Of a stretch of 64,000 bases of DNA, positions 1-8,742 are shown in pieces. The translations under genes were made by a program, and so were the position numbers. Position 1 is the stretch's first letter, and the number at the start of each line of letters is the position of its first letter. The notes under the pieces were generated by a model that was not told the origin of the DNA, made no database searches, and saw nothing but the letters and a program-made list of their open reading frames with translations. Origin of the DNA: Pseudocalidococcus sp964653145 (GTDB lineage Bacteria; Cyanobacteriota; Cyanobacteriia; Thermosynechococcales; Thermosynechococcaceae); assembly GCA_964653145.1 (NCBI GenBank), contig CAZZCG010000003.1, positions 62,001 through 126,000 of the forward strand. Direction: 5' to 3'.

Positions 1-146
1 AAGTAAGCACATGACTCAGTATCTCGCTGCATTATCTGAGCTTTAAGGTGTACTGATTCCTTGTCCGCCGCAAAAGATTCCCAATCATCCAGGCCATAAT
101 GACCCAAATGCCTTTCAAGGGTTAATTTATAGAACTGGCTGCACAT
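1..146 (-). CDS. Partial small conserved-looking protein, C-terminus outside the window
   Basis: An open frame starts at an ATG (146-144) inside the 3' end of the exchanger gene and runs uninterrupted off the left edge, giving 48 codons. The predicted peptide starts MCSQFYKLTLERHLGHYGLD and continues with a mixed, charged, helix-like composition (a DDWESF stretch, then KAQIMQRD). It looks like real coding sequence rather than a shadow of another gene, because nothing else occupies bases 1-126. It overlaps the upstream gene by 20 bp in the same direction, so translational coupling is possible. I do not recognise the family and infer no function. The ATG choice is uncertain because it lies inside the neighbouring gene; no better start exists downstream before residue 33. 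Confidence 0.55.
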   Translation of the reverse strand, partial: MCSQFYKLTLERHLGHYGLDDWESFAADKESVHLKAQIMQRDTESCAY

Positions 147-1251
147 AAAACGTCAAAGCTAAAACTGCATAGGTGGCCAGTAGTAGTACCCCCTCCAACC
201 AGTTGGTTTGTCCATCGCTACTTATGGAGTTGACAATTAAAACCGAGACGATAATCGCCAATAATTCCAAAGAATTGAAGTTTAGGTTCATCTCGGCGGT
301 AAAGAAATAACTGAGTAGAACCAAAAGCGGCGTGACAAACAGGGCAATCTGTAAACTGGAGCCAACCGCAATTGAAATCGATAGATCCATTTTATTTTTC
401 AAGGCGACGATGACCGCTGTGGCGTGTTCGGCTGCGTTGCCCACTACCGGAATTAGGATCAGGCCGGTAAAAAATGTCGTAAGTCCCAGTTGTTTAGAGG
501 CAGTTTCTAGGGTCTCGACTAAAAGCTCTGACTCCAGGGCAACCAAGATTGTGGCAATCAATAAAATCGTTATCCATAGCCCGAGATTTGGTTTATGTCC
601 TGATTCGACTTGATTCCCTGCAACAGCTTCTGGCGTTTCATGCTCTAATTCCAGGCCAGCTTCGTATAGATAGGCATGGGTTTTCATCGAAAAAAGCAAG
701 GTCAAACCATAGACTAAAATCAAAACAAATGATACAGCATAGGATAGGGTTTGCATGGCACTGTGATTGAGGGCATCAGAAACTTTATTCACTGCCGCCG
801 GTAACAGCAAAGCAATCACAGCTAGATTCATGGAAGAGCCATTAACTCGCGCCATTACGGGTTGAAACTGCTGCTCCTTAAACTTCAGTCCCCCCAAAAA
901 TACCGACAGGCCTAAAACCAGAAGTAAATTGCCAATAATCGAGCCAGCTAAACTAGCTTTAACCACCTCCACCAGTCCCTGCCGCAAAGCCACCACTGCA
1001 ATAATTAACTCAGTTGCATTCCCAAAGGTGGCATTGAGCAATCCCCCCCAGGAGGGCCCCAGAACTACGGCAATTTCTTCTGTGGCAGCCCCCATCCACC
1101 CAGCTAATGGGACAATCGCCAAAGCTGCCGTGCCAAAAACTACCAGATCTCCCCAGGCCAGTTGATGGGCCACCAACGAAATCGGAATAAAAAACAAAAG
1201 GCTGGAAAAAATCAAGGTTTGTGGTGACAGGTTGAGCATACTCACGGGCAT
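127..1251 (-). CDS. Calcium/proton exchanger (CaCA superfamily, Cax type)
   Basis: A 374-residue, very hydrophobic protein with about eleven predicted membrane segments. The two CaCA alpha repeats are visible as GNATELIIAVVAL near residue 77 and GNAAEHATAVIVAL near residue 270; their acidic residues bind the cation in this family. An acidic, hydrophilic loop (about residues 195-220, rich in Glu) separates the two halves, as in bacterial Cax exchangers. It is expected to export Ca2+ across the inner membrane in exchange for protons. The ATG at 1251 is preceded by a weak purine-rich AGAAG; a second ATG four codons in (MLNLSP) is an alternative. Assignment to CaCA is firm; the exact ion is inferred from family. 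Confidence 0.88.
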   Translation of the reverse strand: MPVSMLNLSPQTLIFSSLLFFIPISLVAHQLAWGDLVVFGTAALAIVPLAGWMGAATEEIAVVLGPSWGGLLNATFGNATELIIAVVALRQGLVEVVKASLAGSIIGNLLLVLGLSVFLGGLKFKEQQFQPVMARVNGSSMNLAVIALLLPAAVNKVSDALNHSAMQTLSYAVSFVLILVYGLTLLFSMKTHAYLYEAGLELEHETPEAVAGNQVESGHKPNLGLWITILLIATILVALESELLVETLETASKQLGLTTFFTGLILIPVVGNAAEHATAVIVALKNKMDLSISIAVGSSLQIALFVTPLLVLLSYFFTAEMNLNFNSLELLAIIVSVLIVNSISSDGQTNWLEGVLLLATYAVLALTFYVQPVL

Positions 1252-1484
1252 AGCTGGCTTCTTCTGTTTTTTCCTTCAGTCAATATTCTCATTCAAGGTT
1301 TTTATGCATCACTAAATCCATACCTTTCCCAAACCTGAGAACCGATGCGACTAAGTATCTACCAGCACGAAAAGAAAGACTAGCCTCCATAAATAATGGT
1401 TTGCTATTGGTACAGGGTGATGGCCTTCCTATCATTTAATTTGCCCATAAAATTGAGCTTGATGCCATCGGCACAGAAAACTCC

Positions 1485-2003
1485 CTAAAGCGAGAGAAGG
1501 ATTGACGGTTCAGTTCGTTCGTGACTTCTGGAGGGATGAGGAAATTCAACTGCTGTACCTTGGAGATTGTGGAGTTCTTGGACAAAGTCATCAATACCTT
1601 GGAACTGTCGATAAACGGAAGCAAAGCGTACATAGGCAACTTCATTGATTCGGCGCAACCGTTGCAAGGCCGCTTCCCCGATTTCAACGCTGGCAATATC
1701 TCGCTCGTCCCGCAACTGGAATGCCGCTTCGATGTCGTCCACAACTGCTTCGATGGTTTCTAGGCTGACACCAGTTTTCCCACAGGCTGTTACCAGGCCC
1801 CGCAAGAGTTTTGACCGATTAAACGACTCCCGGCGCCCATCCCGTTTAATGACAGTAATTGGGACAAATTCAATCCGCTCATAGGTGGTAAATCGTCGCC
1901 CACAGCGCAGGCATTCCCGTCGCCGCCGGATACTGTGGCCCCCTTCCGCTGACCGGGATTCTAAGACTCGACCATCAGGATGTTGACAGGCGGGACATTG
2001 CAT
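1485..2003 (-). CDS. nrdR: Transcriptional repressor NrdR
   Basis: A 172-residue protein beginning MQCPACQHPDGRVLESRS, the standard NrdR N-terminus. The zinc ribbon is formed by CPAC (residues 3-6) and CLRC (about 31-34), followed by RRFTTYERIE and an ATP-cone domain (about residues 45-135) with VIKRDGRRESF. NrdR senses ATP/dATP and represses ribonucleotide reductase genes. A longer in-frame reading from 2084 exists, but its first 27 residues do not match the family and the zinc ribbon must be N-terminal, so the ATG at 2003 is chosen. The C-terminal 20 residues (PHPSRSHERTE...) extend past the usual NrdR end. No ribonucleotide reductase gene lies nearby, so regulation is in trans. Confidence 0.95.
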   Translation of the reverse strand: MQCPACQHPDGRVLESRSAEGGHSIRRRRECLRCGRRFTTYERIEFVPITVIKRDGRRESFNRSKLLRGLVTACGKTGVSLETIEAVVDDIEAAFQLRDERDIASVEIGEAALQRLRRINEVAYVRFASVYRQFQGIDDFVQELHNLQGTAVEFPHPSRSHERTEPSILLSL

Positions 2004-2239
2004 AGGAACGAACCATAACCGAGGTTGAGGAGTTTTTAGGCGGCTTAAATTAATTTTTATTTTAGTTGAAATCTGAAACAACACGGTTTTTAGCCCAAGG
2101 GCGGCTGAGAGGCTGAAAAATTGGGTATAGTCAAGGGCGAAAGGTTTTAGTGTGTGGTTTAGGGATTGGCCCCTTCAGAAACAGGTGATGCCCAGCATTC
2201 TTCCCAATCTGAACGGATTTCCAGCCAGGAGTGAGGAGC

Positions 2240-3823
2240 ATGAAAGGGCAAGTCATTGGCAAAGTTAACGGTTTTTCAGCGTGGTTCAGCTGTCGTCTAG
2301 GTTTTTGGGGCCTGGGCTTTCTGCTGTGGGCTCCAGTGACGGCTGTGATGGCCCAGGCCCCCTCCCCTAGCAATCTCACACCTACCAATGGTCAAACTCC
2401 GACAACGACCACGGCTGTCCCCACTAGCCCCATGGAGTTGATTCGGCTTAACCCCAATCCCGATCCCTTAAACCTCCCAACCCGTCCGTCAGAGGTTGCC
2501 ATTGATGTCAATCAACCCTTAACCCTCGTGCAGGCCGTTGAAGTAGCGCGCCGCAACAATCCCCAACTTCAGGTAATTGAGCAACAACTCCGTCAAAGTC
2601 GAGCCAGTTTACGCCAGGCCGAGGCCGCGCTCTATCCCACCCTGAATTTCCAAAGCAGTCTTGGGGCTAATGAATCCGCCACCCTTAAAATTGCCAACCA
2701 GGAAGCCATTCAATCCTTTAACAACCTGCCCCCACTCCAGCGAGCACTCTTGGGTTCTCCCCGGACTACCAATACCTTCAGTGCTCCAGCTAATGCCTCG
2801 ATCCAACTGAGCTATAACGTCTTTACCGGCGGCCAACGGGATGGCAATATCAAGGCTGCTCAAGAACAAGTTCGGAATGCGGAATTAGACCTCCAACGGC
2901 AATTGGAAGAACTCCGATTTGATGTCACCAGCGACTATTACGACATTCAACAGGCTGATGCCCTGGTTCGGATTGCCCAGGCCGCAGTGGAAAACTCTCA
3001 GATTAGCTTGCGGGATGCGGTGGCTCGGGAACGGGCAGGCCTGGGAACTGTATTTGAAGTCCTCCAGGCAGAGGTGCAGCTAGCGAACAACCAACAACAA
3101 TTGACCCAGGCCTTCAGTCAACAATCTACGGCCCGCCGTCAATTAGCCCAAACCTTAAATGTGGCCAGTGATGTGAACTTGAGTGCTGCGGATCCGATTC
3201 AAACCATTGGCGACTGGCAGCTCTCCTTGGATGAGAGTATCGCGTTGGGATTCCGGAATCGAGTCGAATTGTCGCAGCAAATTACCCAACGGAATGCCGC
3301 TCTGCAACAACGCCGGGTTGCCCTGGGAAATTTATTACCGCAAATTAGTATTGGGGCTACTGGAACCGGCGCGGATGATTTGTCGGATTCAGTTTCGCCG
3401 GATGTGGGCTACGCGGTGAGTGGCCAGTTAAGTTTGGTTTTGTTTGATGGCGGGGCTTCTCGGGCCAGTGCGGCGCAACAGGAGGCCAGTGCAGCCATTG
3501 CGGAGTCTCAGTTTGCCAGCTTCCGAAATCTGATCCGCTTTCAAATAGAGCAGTCTTACTACACCCTCAAATCCAGTCAGCAGAACATTGAGACCAACCA
3601 AGTTGCTGTCCAACAGGCCACGGAGGGCTTAAGGTTAGCGCGCCTACGCTTCCAGGCCGGGGTTGGGACTCAGTTGGAAGTCAGCAATGCCGAAACTGCC
3701 CTAACCCAGGCCCAAAGTAACTTGCTCAGTGCTACGGTGGACTATAATCGAGCAATTTCCGCCTTGCAACGGTTTGTCAGTGGCCTTCCCTTAAGCCCCA
3801 CCGCCCAAGTTCCCAGGCCCTAG
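2240..3823 (+). CDS. TolC family outer membrane efflux protein
   Basis: A 527-residue exported protein. A signal peptide is visible with a hydrophobic run (GFWGLGFLLWAPVTAV) ending at MAQA near residue 36, then a Pro/Thr-rich stretch and two OEP repeats (about residues 75-290 and 310-515) made of long Gln/Ala-rich heptad helices, typical of the TolC periplasmic barrel. A GTG at 2231 gives three extra residues, but AGGAG at 2227-2231 sits 8 nt before the ATG at 2240, which decides the start. TolC trimers form the outer-membrane exit duct for ABC or RND exporters and type I secretion. No inner-membrane partner is adjacent; the next gene on this strand is a hybrid kinase 93 bp away. Confidence 0.92.
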   Translation: MKGQVIGKVNGFSAWFSCRLGFWGLGFLLWAPVTAVMAQAPSPSNLTPTNGQTPTTTTAVPTSPMELIRLNPNPDPLNLPTRPSEVAIDVNQPLTLVQAVEVARRNNPQLQVIEQQLRQSRASLRQAEAALYPTLNFQSSLGANESATLKIANQEAIQSFNNLPPLQRALLGSPRTTNTFSAPANASIQLSYNVFTGGQRDGNIKAAQEQVRNAELDLQRQLEELRFDVTSDYYDIQQADALVRIAQAAVENSQISLRDAVARERAGLGTVFEVLQAEVQLANNQQQLTQAFSQQSTARRQLAQTLNVASDVNLSAADPIQTIGDWQLSLDESIALGFRNRVELSQQITQRNAALQQRRVALGNLLPQISIGATGTGADDLSDSVSPDVGYAVSGQLSLVLFDGGASRASAAQQEASAAIAESQFASFRNLIRFQIEQSYYTLKSSQQNIETNQVAVQQATEGLRLARLRFQAGVGTQLEVSNAETALTQAQSNLLSATVDYNRAISALQRFVSGLPLSPTAQVPRP

Positions 3824-3916
3824 TTGGTCAAAAGCGGTACAAATCCCCGACTAGTTGTCAGTCCAGGCGAGGGAAACAGGTGCGTGCCACCATAGAATCA
3901 GGTTTGAGAATATGCC

Positions 3917-6589
3917 ATGCGCTGGAGTTTACGCCAAAAAACGATGGCCATTACAGGGGCAACTCTCCTGGGCGTGTTGACCTTAATCTATGGTGTTTCC
4001 ATTGCGATTCTTAATCGGAATATTGCTGCTGATACCCAGGCCCAGGCCAAAAGAAGCTCCGATGCCATTCTGAACTTGGTCGAGGTGCAGAAAGAAGATT
4101 TTGCCAGGTATTTTCGCAGTTGGTCGGCCTGGGATGATACCTATCAGTTTGCTAAGGATGGCAACCCTGCCTATATTGCTGCCAACTTAACCCCGGCCAC
4201 CTATCAAAATTTGGATGTTAACCTGATTGCTATTGTTAACCGACGGGGCGTTTTGGTCTATGGAGGCACGTTCTACGACAACAATATTAAGGTTCAATCG
4301 CTGCCGAAAGACTTTTTGCCTTACATCACATCAGGGCGACTACTGACTAAACTCCCTGGAGATCACCATGTTGGCCTGATCCGCCTCCGGGAAGGGATTT
4401 TTATGTTTACAGCCCAGCCCATCTTAACATCAGAAAACCAAGGCCCAGTCCAGGGAACAGCCATCTATGGACAACTCTTAGACGCTAGCTTTGCAAAACG
4501 AATTGCCCAGATTATCCAAACCCCATTAACTTTGCTGCCCATAACCAGTGATCTGCACCTGCCTGAAATCCAAGAATATCTTGATGCAGGGCGGCCAGTT
4601 ACAAAAGCTCTCGGCAACGGCAACCTCGCGACCTACATATTCTTGATGGGGATCAACCAACGGACGGCGGCCATTTTGCGTATGGAAGTCAGTCCTAGTG
4701 GACCCTTACTCGCCCAAGAAAGTCGCTGGATTCTGGTGGGAGTCAGTGCTGGGGTTGGTCTGGTGTTTGGGGGGATTATGCTGCTGTTGCTAGAGCGGTT
4801 AGTCCTGTCTCAGTTGTCTGCGGTCAGTGCTGGGGTCAGTCAAATTCGCCGCTCTGGGGATGTGAGTCAACGCTTGGAAATCAAGGGCCGGGATGAATTG
4901 GCTGCCTTGGCTCGGAATATTAATGGGATGCTGGGGGCTTTGGAATCGTCCCAACGACAACTCAGCCAGGCCTTGGCCGTTAAAACTAGCTTTATGGCCA
5001 CCATGAGCCACGAAATTCGCACCCCTCTAAACGCAATTATCGGCATGACTGGATTGTTGTTGGATACCCAGCTCTCCCATGAACAGCGGGATTATGTGGA
5101 AACGGTGCGACTGGGTAGCGAAAATTTACTGACCGTGATCAATGAGATTCTTGATTTCTCGAAGCTCGAAGCCCACGAAATGCAATTGGAGACCCTCAAC
5201 TTTAACCTCCAGGCCTGTATTGATGAAGTCGTGGATCTTTTGGCCGGCAATGCCCACCGCAAAGACTTAGAACTGGCGGCTCTGGTGGAATACGATGTCC
5301 CGGCCTGGGTTCAGGGGGATGATAGCCGGCTGCGGCAAGTACTTGTGAACCTGGTGAACAATGCCCTGAAATTTACCCATGCTGGGGAAGTGGTGATTCG
5401 AGTGAGCCTGGCCAATCCAGACCCCTGGCCTATGCCCCTACCGGAAAACTCCCAGCTTCTGCGCTTTACGGTCACGGATACCGGGATTGGGATTCCTCTG
5501 GAGGCTGTGGGCAAGTTGTTTCAACCCTTTACCCAAGTGGATGCCTCAACCACGCGCAAGTATGGCGGCACTGGCCTGGGGTTAGCGATCTGTCGGCAAA
5601 TTGTCGAAATGATGGGGGGCAAAATTGGGGTGACCAGTCAGTTGGGGCAAGGGTCTTGCTTTTGGTTTGAAATTCCCTTTCTCCTCGGCACCCCCATGGA
5701 GCAACCTCCAACTCCCGCCCCAGGCCTCCTGGGTAAACGAGTTCTGCTGGTGGATGACAACCAAACCAACTTAGACATTAGCCAATACCATCTCCGCCAC
5801 TGGGGCCTGGAGGTGATGACAGCTCAAAATGCCCAAGCCGCCATGGAACTCCTTGAGACCACCGCCAATACCAGCACCTCCCCAGATATTGCCCTGTTGG
5901 ATATGCAGATGCCCGATGTAGATGGTCTAACCCTCAGTCGCCAAATTCGTGAGCGTCAAGAAGAAAACCCCTTTCCCCTGGTGATGTTGACGTCCCTGGG
6001 GCAGGCCGATGTCGGTACCCGCGCTGAATTTGATGCCTACTTAGTCAAACCCGTTCGCCCCTCCCGTCTCTACAACACCATCAACACCCTGCTAACCCCA
6101 CAACAGGCCAAAGCGAATCGAGAAACCGAACTCCCCCCTGTTCCCCCCGACCTCCAGACCACGTCCCCTCAATCCCTGAGAATTCTCATTGCCGAAGATA
6201 ATATTACGAATCAAAAGGTGGTGCTACGACAATTGCACAACTTGGGGTATGGGGCTGATGTTGTCAGCAATGGTGCAGAAGCGGTGGTGGCCTGGGAAAC
6301 CGTGGGCTATGACCTAATTTTCATGGATTGCCAGATGCCTGAAATGGACGGATTTGAAGCCACCCAACAGATTCGTCACAAAGAACAAGCCACTGCAACC
6401 CACATTCCCATTATTGCCCTCACCGCTAATGCCATGCCTGAGGATCGTCAGCGCTGTTTTGATGTTGGGATGGATGACTACCTCAGCAAACCCGTTCGTA
6501 AACCTGACCTAGCTAAAAAGCTTGAGCAATGGGGCAGGATCACATCTCTTGTGCCCTCGGAAACTCCCTCAATGACCCACCCGACTTGA
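3917..6589 (+). CDS. CHASE4 hybrid sensor histidine kinase with two receiver domains
   Basis: 890 residues. Order: membrane segment (about 10-32), extracytoplasmic CHASE4 sensor with the WSAWDDTYQF signature near residue 70, second membrane segment (about 268-293), HAMP (about 295-347), HisKA with phospho-acceptor His365 in MSHEIRTPL, HATPase with DTGIGIP and GGTGLGLAICR (about 465-590), then two receivers. The first (about 607-730) has VDDN and Asp662 in LLDMQMPD; the second (about 752-875) has AEDN and Asp804 in FMDCQMPE. No Hpt domain is present, so a separate Hpt or intramolecular relay is inferred. It follows the TolC gene on the same strand and ends 8 bp from the convergent cbiO. The ligand is unknown. 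Confidence 0.93.
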   Translation: MRWSLRQKTMAITGATLLGVLTLIYGVSIAILNRNIAADTQAQAKRSSDAILNLVEVQKEDFARYFRSWSAWDDTYQFAKDGNPAYIAANLTPATYQNLDVNLIAIVNRRGVLVYGGTFYDNNIKVQSLPKDFLPYITSGRLLTKLPGDHHVGLIRLREGIFMFTAQPILTSENQGPVQGTAIYGQLLDASFAKRIAQIIQTPLTLLPITSDLHLPEIQEYLDAGRPVTKALGNGNLATYIFLMGINQRTAAILRMEVSPSGPLLAQESRWILVGVSAGVGLVFGGIMLLLLERLVLSQLSAVSAGVSQIRRSGDVSQRLEIKGRDELAALARNINGMLGALESSQRQLSQALAVKTSFMATMSHEIRTPLNAIIGMTGLLLDTQLSHEQRDYVETVRLGSENLLTVINEILDFSKLEAHEMQLETLNFNLQACIDEVVDLLAGNAHRKDLELAALVEYDVPAWVQGDDSRLRQVLVNLVNNALKFTHAGEVVIRVSLANPDPWPMPLPENSQLLRFTVTDTGIGIPLEAVGKLFQPFTQVDASTTRKYGGTGLGLAICRQIVEMMGGKIGVTSQLGQGSCFWFEIPFLLGTPMEQPPTPAPGLLGKRVLLVDDNQTNLDISQYHLRHWGLEVMTAQNAQAAMELLETTANTSTSPDIALLDMQMPDVDGLTLSRQIRERQEENPFPLVMLTSLGQADVGTRAEFDAYLVKPVRPSRLYNTINTLLTPQQAKANRETELPPVPPDLQTTSPQSLRILIAEDNITNQKVVLRQLHNLGYGADVVSNGAEAVVAWETVGYDLIFMDCQMPEMDGFEATQQIRHKEQATATHIPIIALTANAMPEDRQRCFDVGMDDYLSKPVRKPDLAKKLEQWGRITSLVPSETPSMTHPT

Positions 6590-6597
6590 CTCCTGTC

Positions 6598-7395
6598 TCA
6601 ATCCACTAGAGCGGGGACGATGGGAAAGGTAGCCGGCGCGTCGATCAGATTACAGTAGGGGCGACTATAGCTCAGGGGAGATTCCAGGGCATGGGCCTGT
6701 AAAAAGTTGACATCCCCCAGGGCCTCGGCGGTTTTACCATCAAAAACAATCCGCCCTTGACTGAGGATCACAGTGCGCGGACACAGTTCCAGGGCTAAAT
6801 CAAGATCATGGGTGACGATTACTTGGGTGAGGGGCAACGTCTGGAGAAGTTGAATCAGTTGGCGACGGGAGCGGGGATCTAACTGGGCTGTAGGTTCATC
6901 TAAGCCGAGGACTTGGGGCCGCATCGCGAGGACCCCGGCAATCGCTAGGCGTTTCTTTTCACCACCTGAAAGATTGTGGGGATTTCGTTGGCCGTAGAGA
7001 TGGGGGGCAAAGCCAACTGCTGCTAGGGCCTGAATCACGCGTTTTTGCAGCTCTATTCCTGTAATTCCAAGATTTTTGGGGCCAAAGGCCACATCCTCGG
7101 CAGCGGTGGGCATAAACAACTGATCATCAGGGTTTTGAAAGACCAGGCCGACAAAGTTCCGAATTGCTTTTAGATTTTTGGGGTTGACTAGCATTTCCCC
7201 AACCCGCACCTCTCCGGCCTGGGGTAGAAAAATTCCATTCAGGTGCATCAGCAGAGTCGATTTTCCCGAGCCATTGGCCCCGACCACCGCCACCCGCTCC
7301 GTTGCGGCAATTGAAAGGGACAGGTTGGTTAAGGCCTGGGTGCCATCGGGATAAGCGTAACTGAGGTTCTCAATCCAAATCGGGTTGTGGTGCAT
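6598..7395 (-). CDS. cbiO: ECF-type cobalt/nickel importer ATP-binding protein CbiO
   Basis: A 265-residue ABC ATPase. Walker A is GANGSGKST (about residue 39), the Q-loop lies in VFQNPDDQLF, the ABC signature is LSGGEKKR, Walker B is VLGLDEP and the switch histidine is in VTHDLDL. The FQNPDDQLF motif is typical of energy-coupling-factor ATPases. It powers the CbiM/CbiQ complex encoded just upstream; only 6 bp separate it from cbiQ, so co-translation is likely. Last gene of the minus-strand cluster cbiM - PDGLE - cbiQ - cbiO. A single ATPase gene implies a homodimer. Metal choice (Ni or Co) cannot be read from this subunit. Confidence 0.93.
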   Translation of the reverse strand: MHHNPIWIENLSYAYPDGTQALTNLSLSIAATERVAVVGANGSGKSTLLMHLNGIFLPQAGEVRVGEMLVNPKNLKAIRNFVGLVFQNPDDQLFMPTAAEDVAFGPKNLGITGIELQKRVIQALAAVGFAPHLYGQRNPHNLSGGEKKRLAIAGVLAMRPQVLGLDEPTAQLDPRSRRQLIQLLQTLPLTQVIVTHDLDLALELCPRTVILSQGRIVFDGKTAEALGDVNFLQAHALESPLSYSRPYCNLIDAPATFPIVPALVD

Positions 7396-7401
7396 AGAAT
7401 G

Positions 7402-8202
7402 TTAGCGACCTAGACCCAAATGAACCAACTGCCCCGCCAGTCCAATCCCCAGGGTTAAGCTCACGGCTAACACATCCCCTCGGGCCCGTCCAGAATTTGT
7501 GCCCCACAAAAGACCTGGCTTTCCATGACTGGGCTGACTGTATCCCCGGGCGGCCATGGCCTGGGCAATTCGTTCTCCGCGTTCATAGGTGCGAATAAAT
7601 AAACTACCCAAGGTATGGGCCAGGACGAGACGAACGGTGGCGGCGGTGCTGAGTAAATTTCGGGACTGGGCGGCGCGCTGCATCCCCTGGAATTCCCCAA
7701 CCAGGAGTTCTAAATATCGGGACATGGCTGCCAACAGGGCAATCAACAATGGGGGCACCCGCAACACCTGCAACCCCAGTAGTAGATCTGAAATCGGTGT
7801 TGTCAGGGTTAAAACATTCAAGAGCAAAAGCGAGAGAAAGACTTTAATGGCCACACTACCCATGATCACCAGGCCCTGGGAGGTAATCCGCAACCACGCC
7901 CATTGCCAGACCACATCCCCCTCCCGCCGAAATAGGGTTCCCAGAATCACTAAACTGACAAACACCAGCTCCACTGCTAAGCGTTTTCCTAGGAGTTTTA
8001 AGGGGACTTGACTGAGCAGCACGAGGGCGAAAATCACCAGGCCATAGACCAACCAAGTTAACCACTGGCCGTTGGGGGTCAAGGCGATGGCAAACACACC
8101 CAGGCCAGCACAAAGAATCCGACCCGCGGGGCTTAACCGATGCCACTGAGTTTCAGGACTAGGGGACAGGGGAGAGAGAAATGGAGCAATGTGCAGTAGC
8201 AT
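7402..8202 (-). CDS. cbiQ: ECF transporter transmembrane protein CbiQ
   Basis: A 266-residue membrane protein with about five to six predicted segments in the N-terminal half and a cytoplasmic portion (about 155-215) containing SRYLELLVGEFQGMQRAAQSR and ERGERIAQAMAARGY. The AMAARG-like motif is the coupling-helix signature by which the T component contacts the ATPases. It is the energy-coupling transmembrane subunit of a group I metal importer, acting in the inner membrane with CbiM, the PDGLE protein and CbiO. ATG at 8202 gives a natural N-terminus. Separated from the PDGLE gene by 100 bp holding an inverted repeat (see that feature). Confidence 0.92.
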   Translation of the reverse strand: MLLHIAPFLSPLSPSPETQWHRLSPAGRILCAGLGVFAIALTPNGQWLTWLVYGLVIFALVLLSQVPLKLLGKRLAVELVFVSLVILGTLFRREGDVVWQWAWLRITSQGLVIMGSVAIKVFLSLLLLNVLTLTTPISDLLLGLQVLRVPPLLIALLAAMSRYLELLVGEFQGMQRAAQSRNLLSTAATVRLVLAHTLGSLFIRTYERGERIAQAMAARGYSQPSHGKPGLLWGTNSGRARGDVLAVSLTLGIGLAGQLVHLGLGR

Positions 8203-8237
8203 CGACTCACTTTCGGTTTGGTGTAATCACCTTAAAG

Positions 8238-8301
8238 ACATCTCCAGGAATGAAGTTAGAACTTTGATGGAGCATGGGGCAAAGCCAGGTGTCGGAGATG
8301 T
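8238..8301. repeat. 8-bp inverted repeat between the PDGLE gene and cbiQ
   Basis: ACATCTCC at 8238-8245 is the exact reverse complement of GGAGATGT at 8294-8301, separated by 48 nt. In the transcript of the minus-strand importer operon this could close a stem-loop just after the PDGLE stop codon. There is no following U-run, so it does not look like an intrinsic terminator. An RNA-processing or stability element that sets subunit ratios is possible, and so is chance. Confidence 0.3.
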
Positions 8302-8302
8302 A

Positions 8303-8659
8303 TTAAGGCAAGTCAGAGGGATTAGGAGCTGCTGAGGCCGGTTTGGCAATCAGGATTTTACCCAGGCCCCAGGCCAAGCCAAAGGTCACTAAGGTACCGA
8401 TCAGCCCTGCCAGTGAAGTTGCCACCCCATCCGGTAGGCCCTGAACGCTATATTCATCAAAGACTTGGGCAAAGGGTAAGTCGCTGGCAATGGTTTCTTC
8501 CTGGGCCTGGTGATTGAATTCCAAATCCTCCGCTACACGATCCAGACCATCGGGGTCGGGACTGGCAAAGGGGGAAACAATCACCGCTAAAATCAACGCT
8601 GCACCACCGCCAATAAACCAAAATAAACGACTGCGGGATGGGGCTTTAGGAAAAGTCAT
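8303..8659 (-). CDS. PDGLE-domain small subunit of the metal ECF transporter (CbiN/NikN-like)
   Basis: A 118-residue protein with two membrane segments (about residues 12-30 and 80-102) bracketing a periplasmic loop. The loop begins SPDPDGLDRVAEDLEF, a clear PDGLE-domain signature. In Ni/Co importers this small protein replaces or accompanies CbiN and is needed with CbiM for uptake. It lies between cbiM (83 bp upstream) and cbiQ, the expected operon position. The C-terminus ends in a Pro/Ala/Ser-rich tail with no conserved motif. Ni versus Co cannot be decided from sequence. Confidence 0.87.
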   Translation of the reverse strand: MTFPKAPSRSRLFWFIGGGAALILAVIVSPFASPDPDGLDRVAEDLEFNHQAQEETIASDLPFAQVFDEYSVQGLPDGVATSLAGLIGTLVTFGLAWGLGKILIAKPASAAPNPSDLP

Positions 8660-8742
8660 AGCTAGTAATCTCGAGGCAAAACAACAGTGAGGGTATTCAA
8701 ACCCTAACGATTCAGGGGAAAAACTGGCAAAAACTAAAGAAA

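Noticed and set aside
1289..1390. Minus-strand 33-codon ORF (MEASLSFRAGRYL...) between the exchanger and nrdR
   Set aside because: The start resembles ATGGAGG of psbT only by chance; the rest has no membrane segment and no recognisable family.
1436..1744. Long open frames in other phases of real genes (for example inside nrdR, rsmG, gdhA, dnaX)
   Set aside because: They overlap well-identified genes, have unnatural composition and no ribosome binding site.
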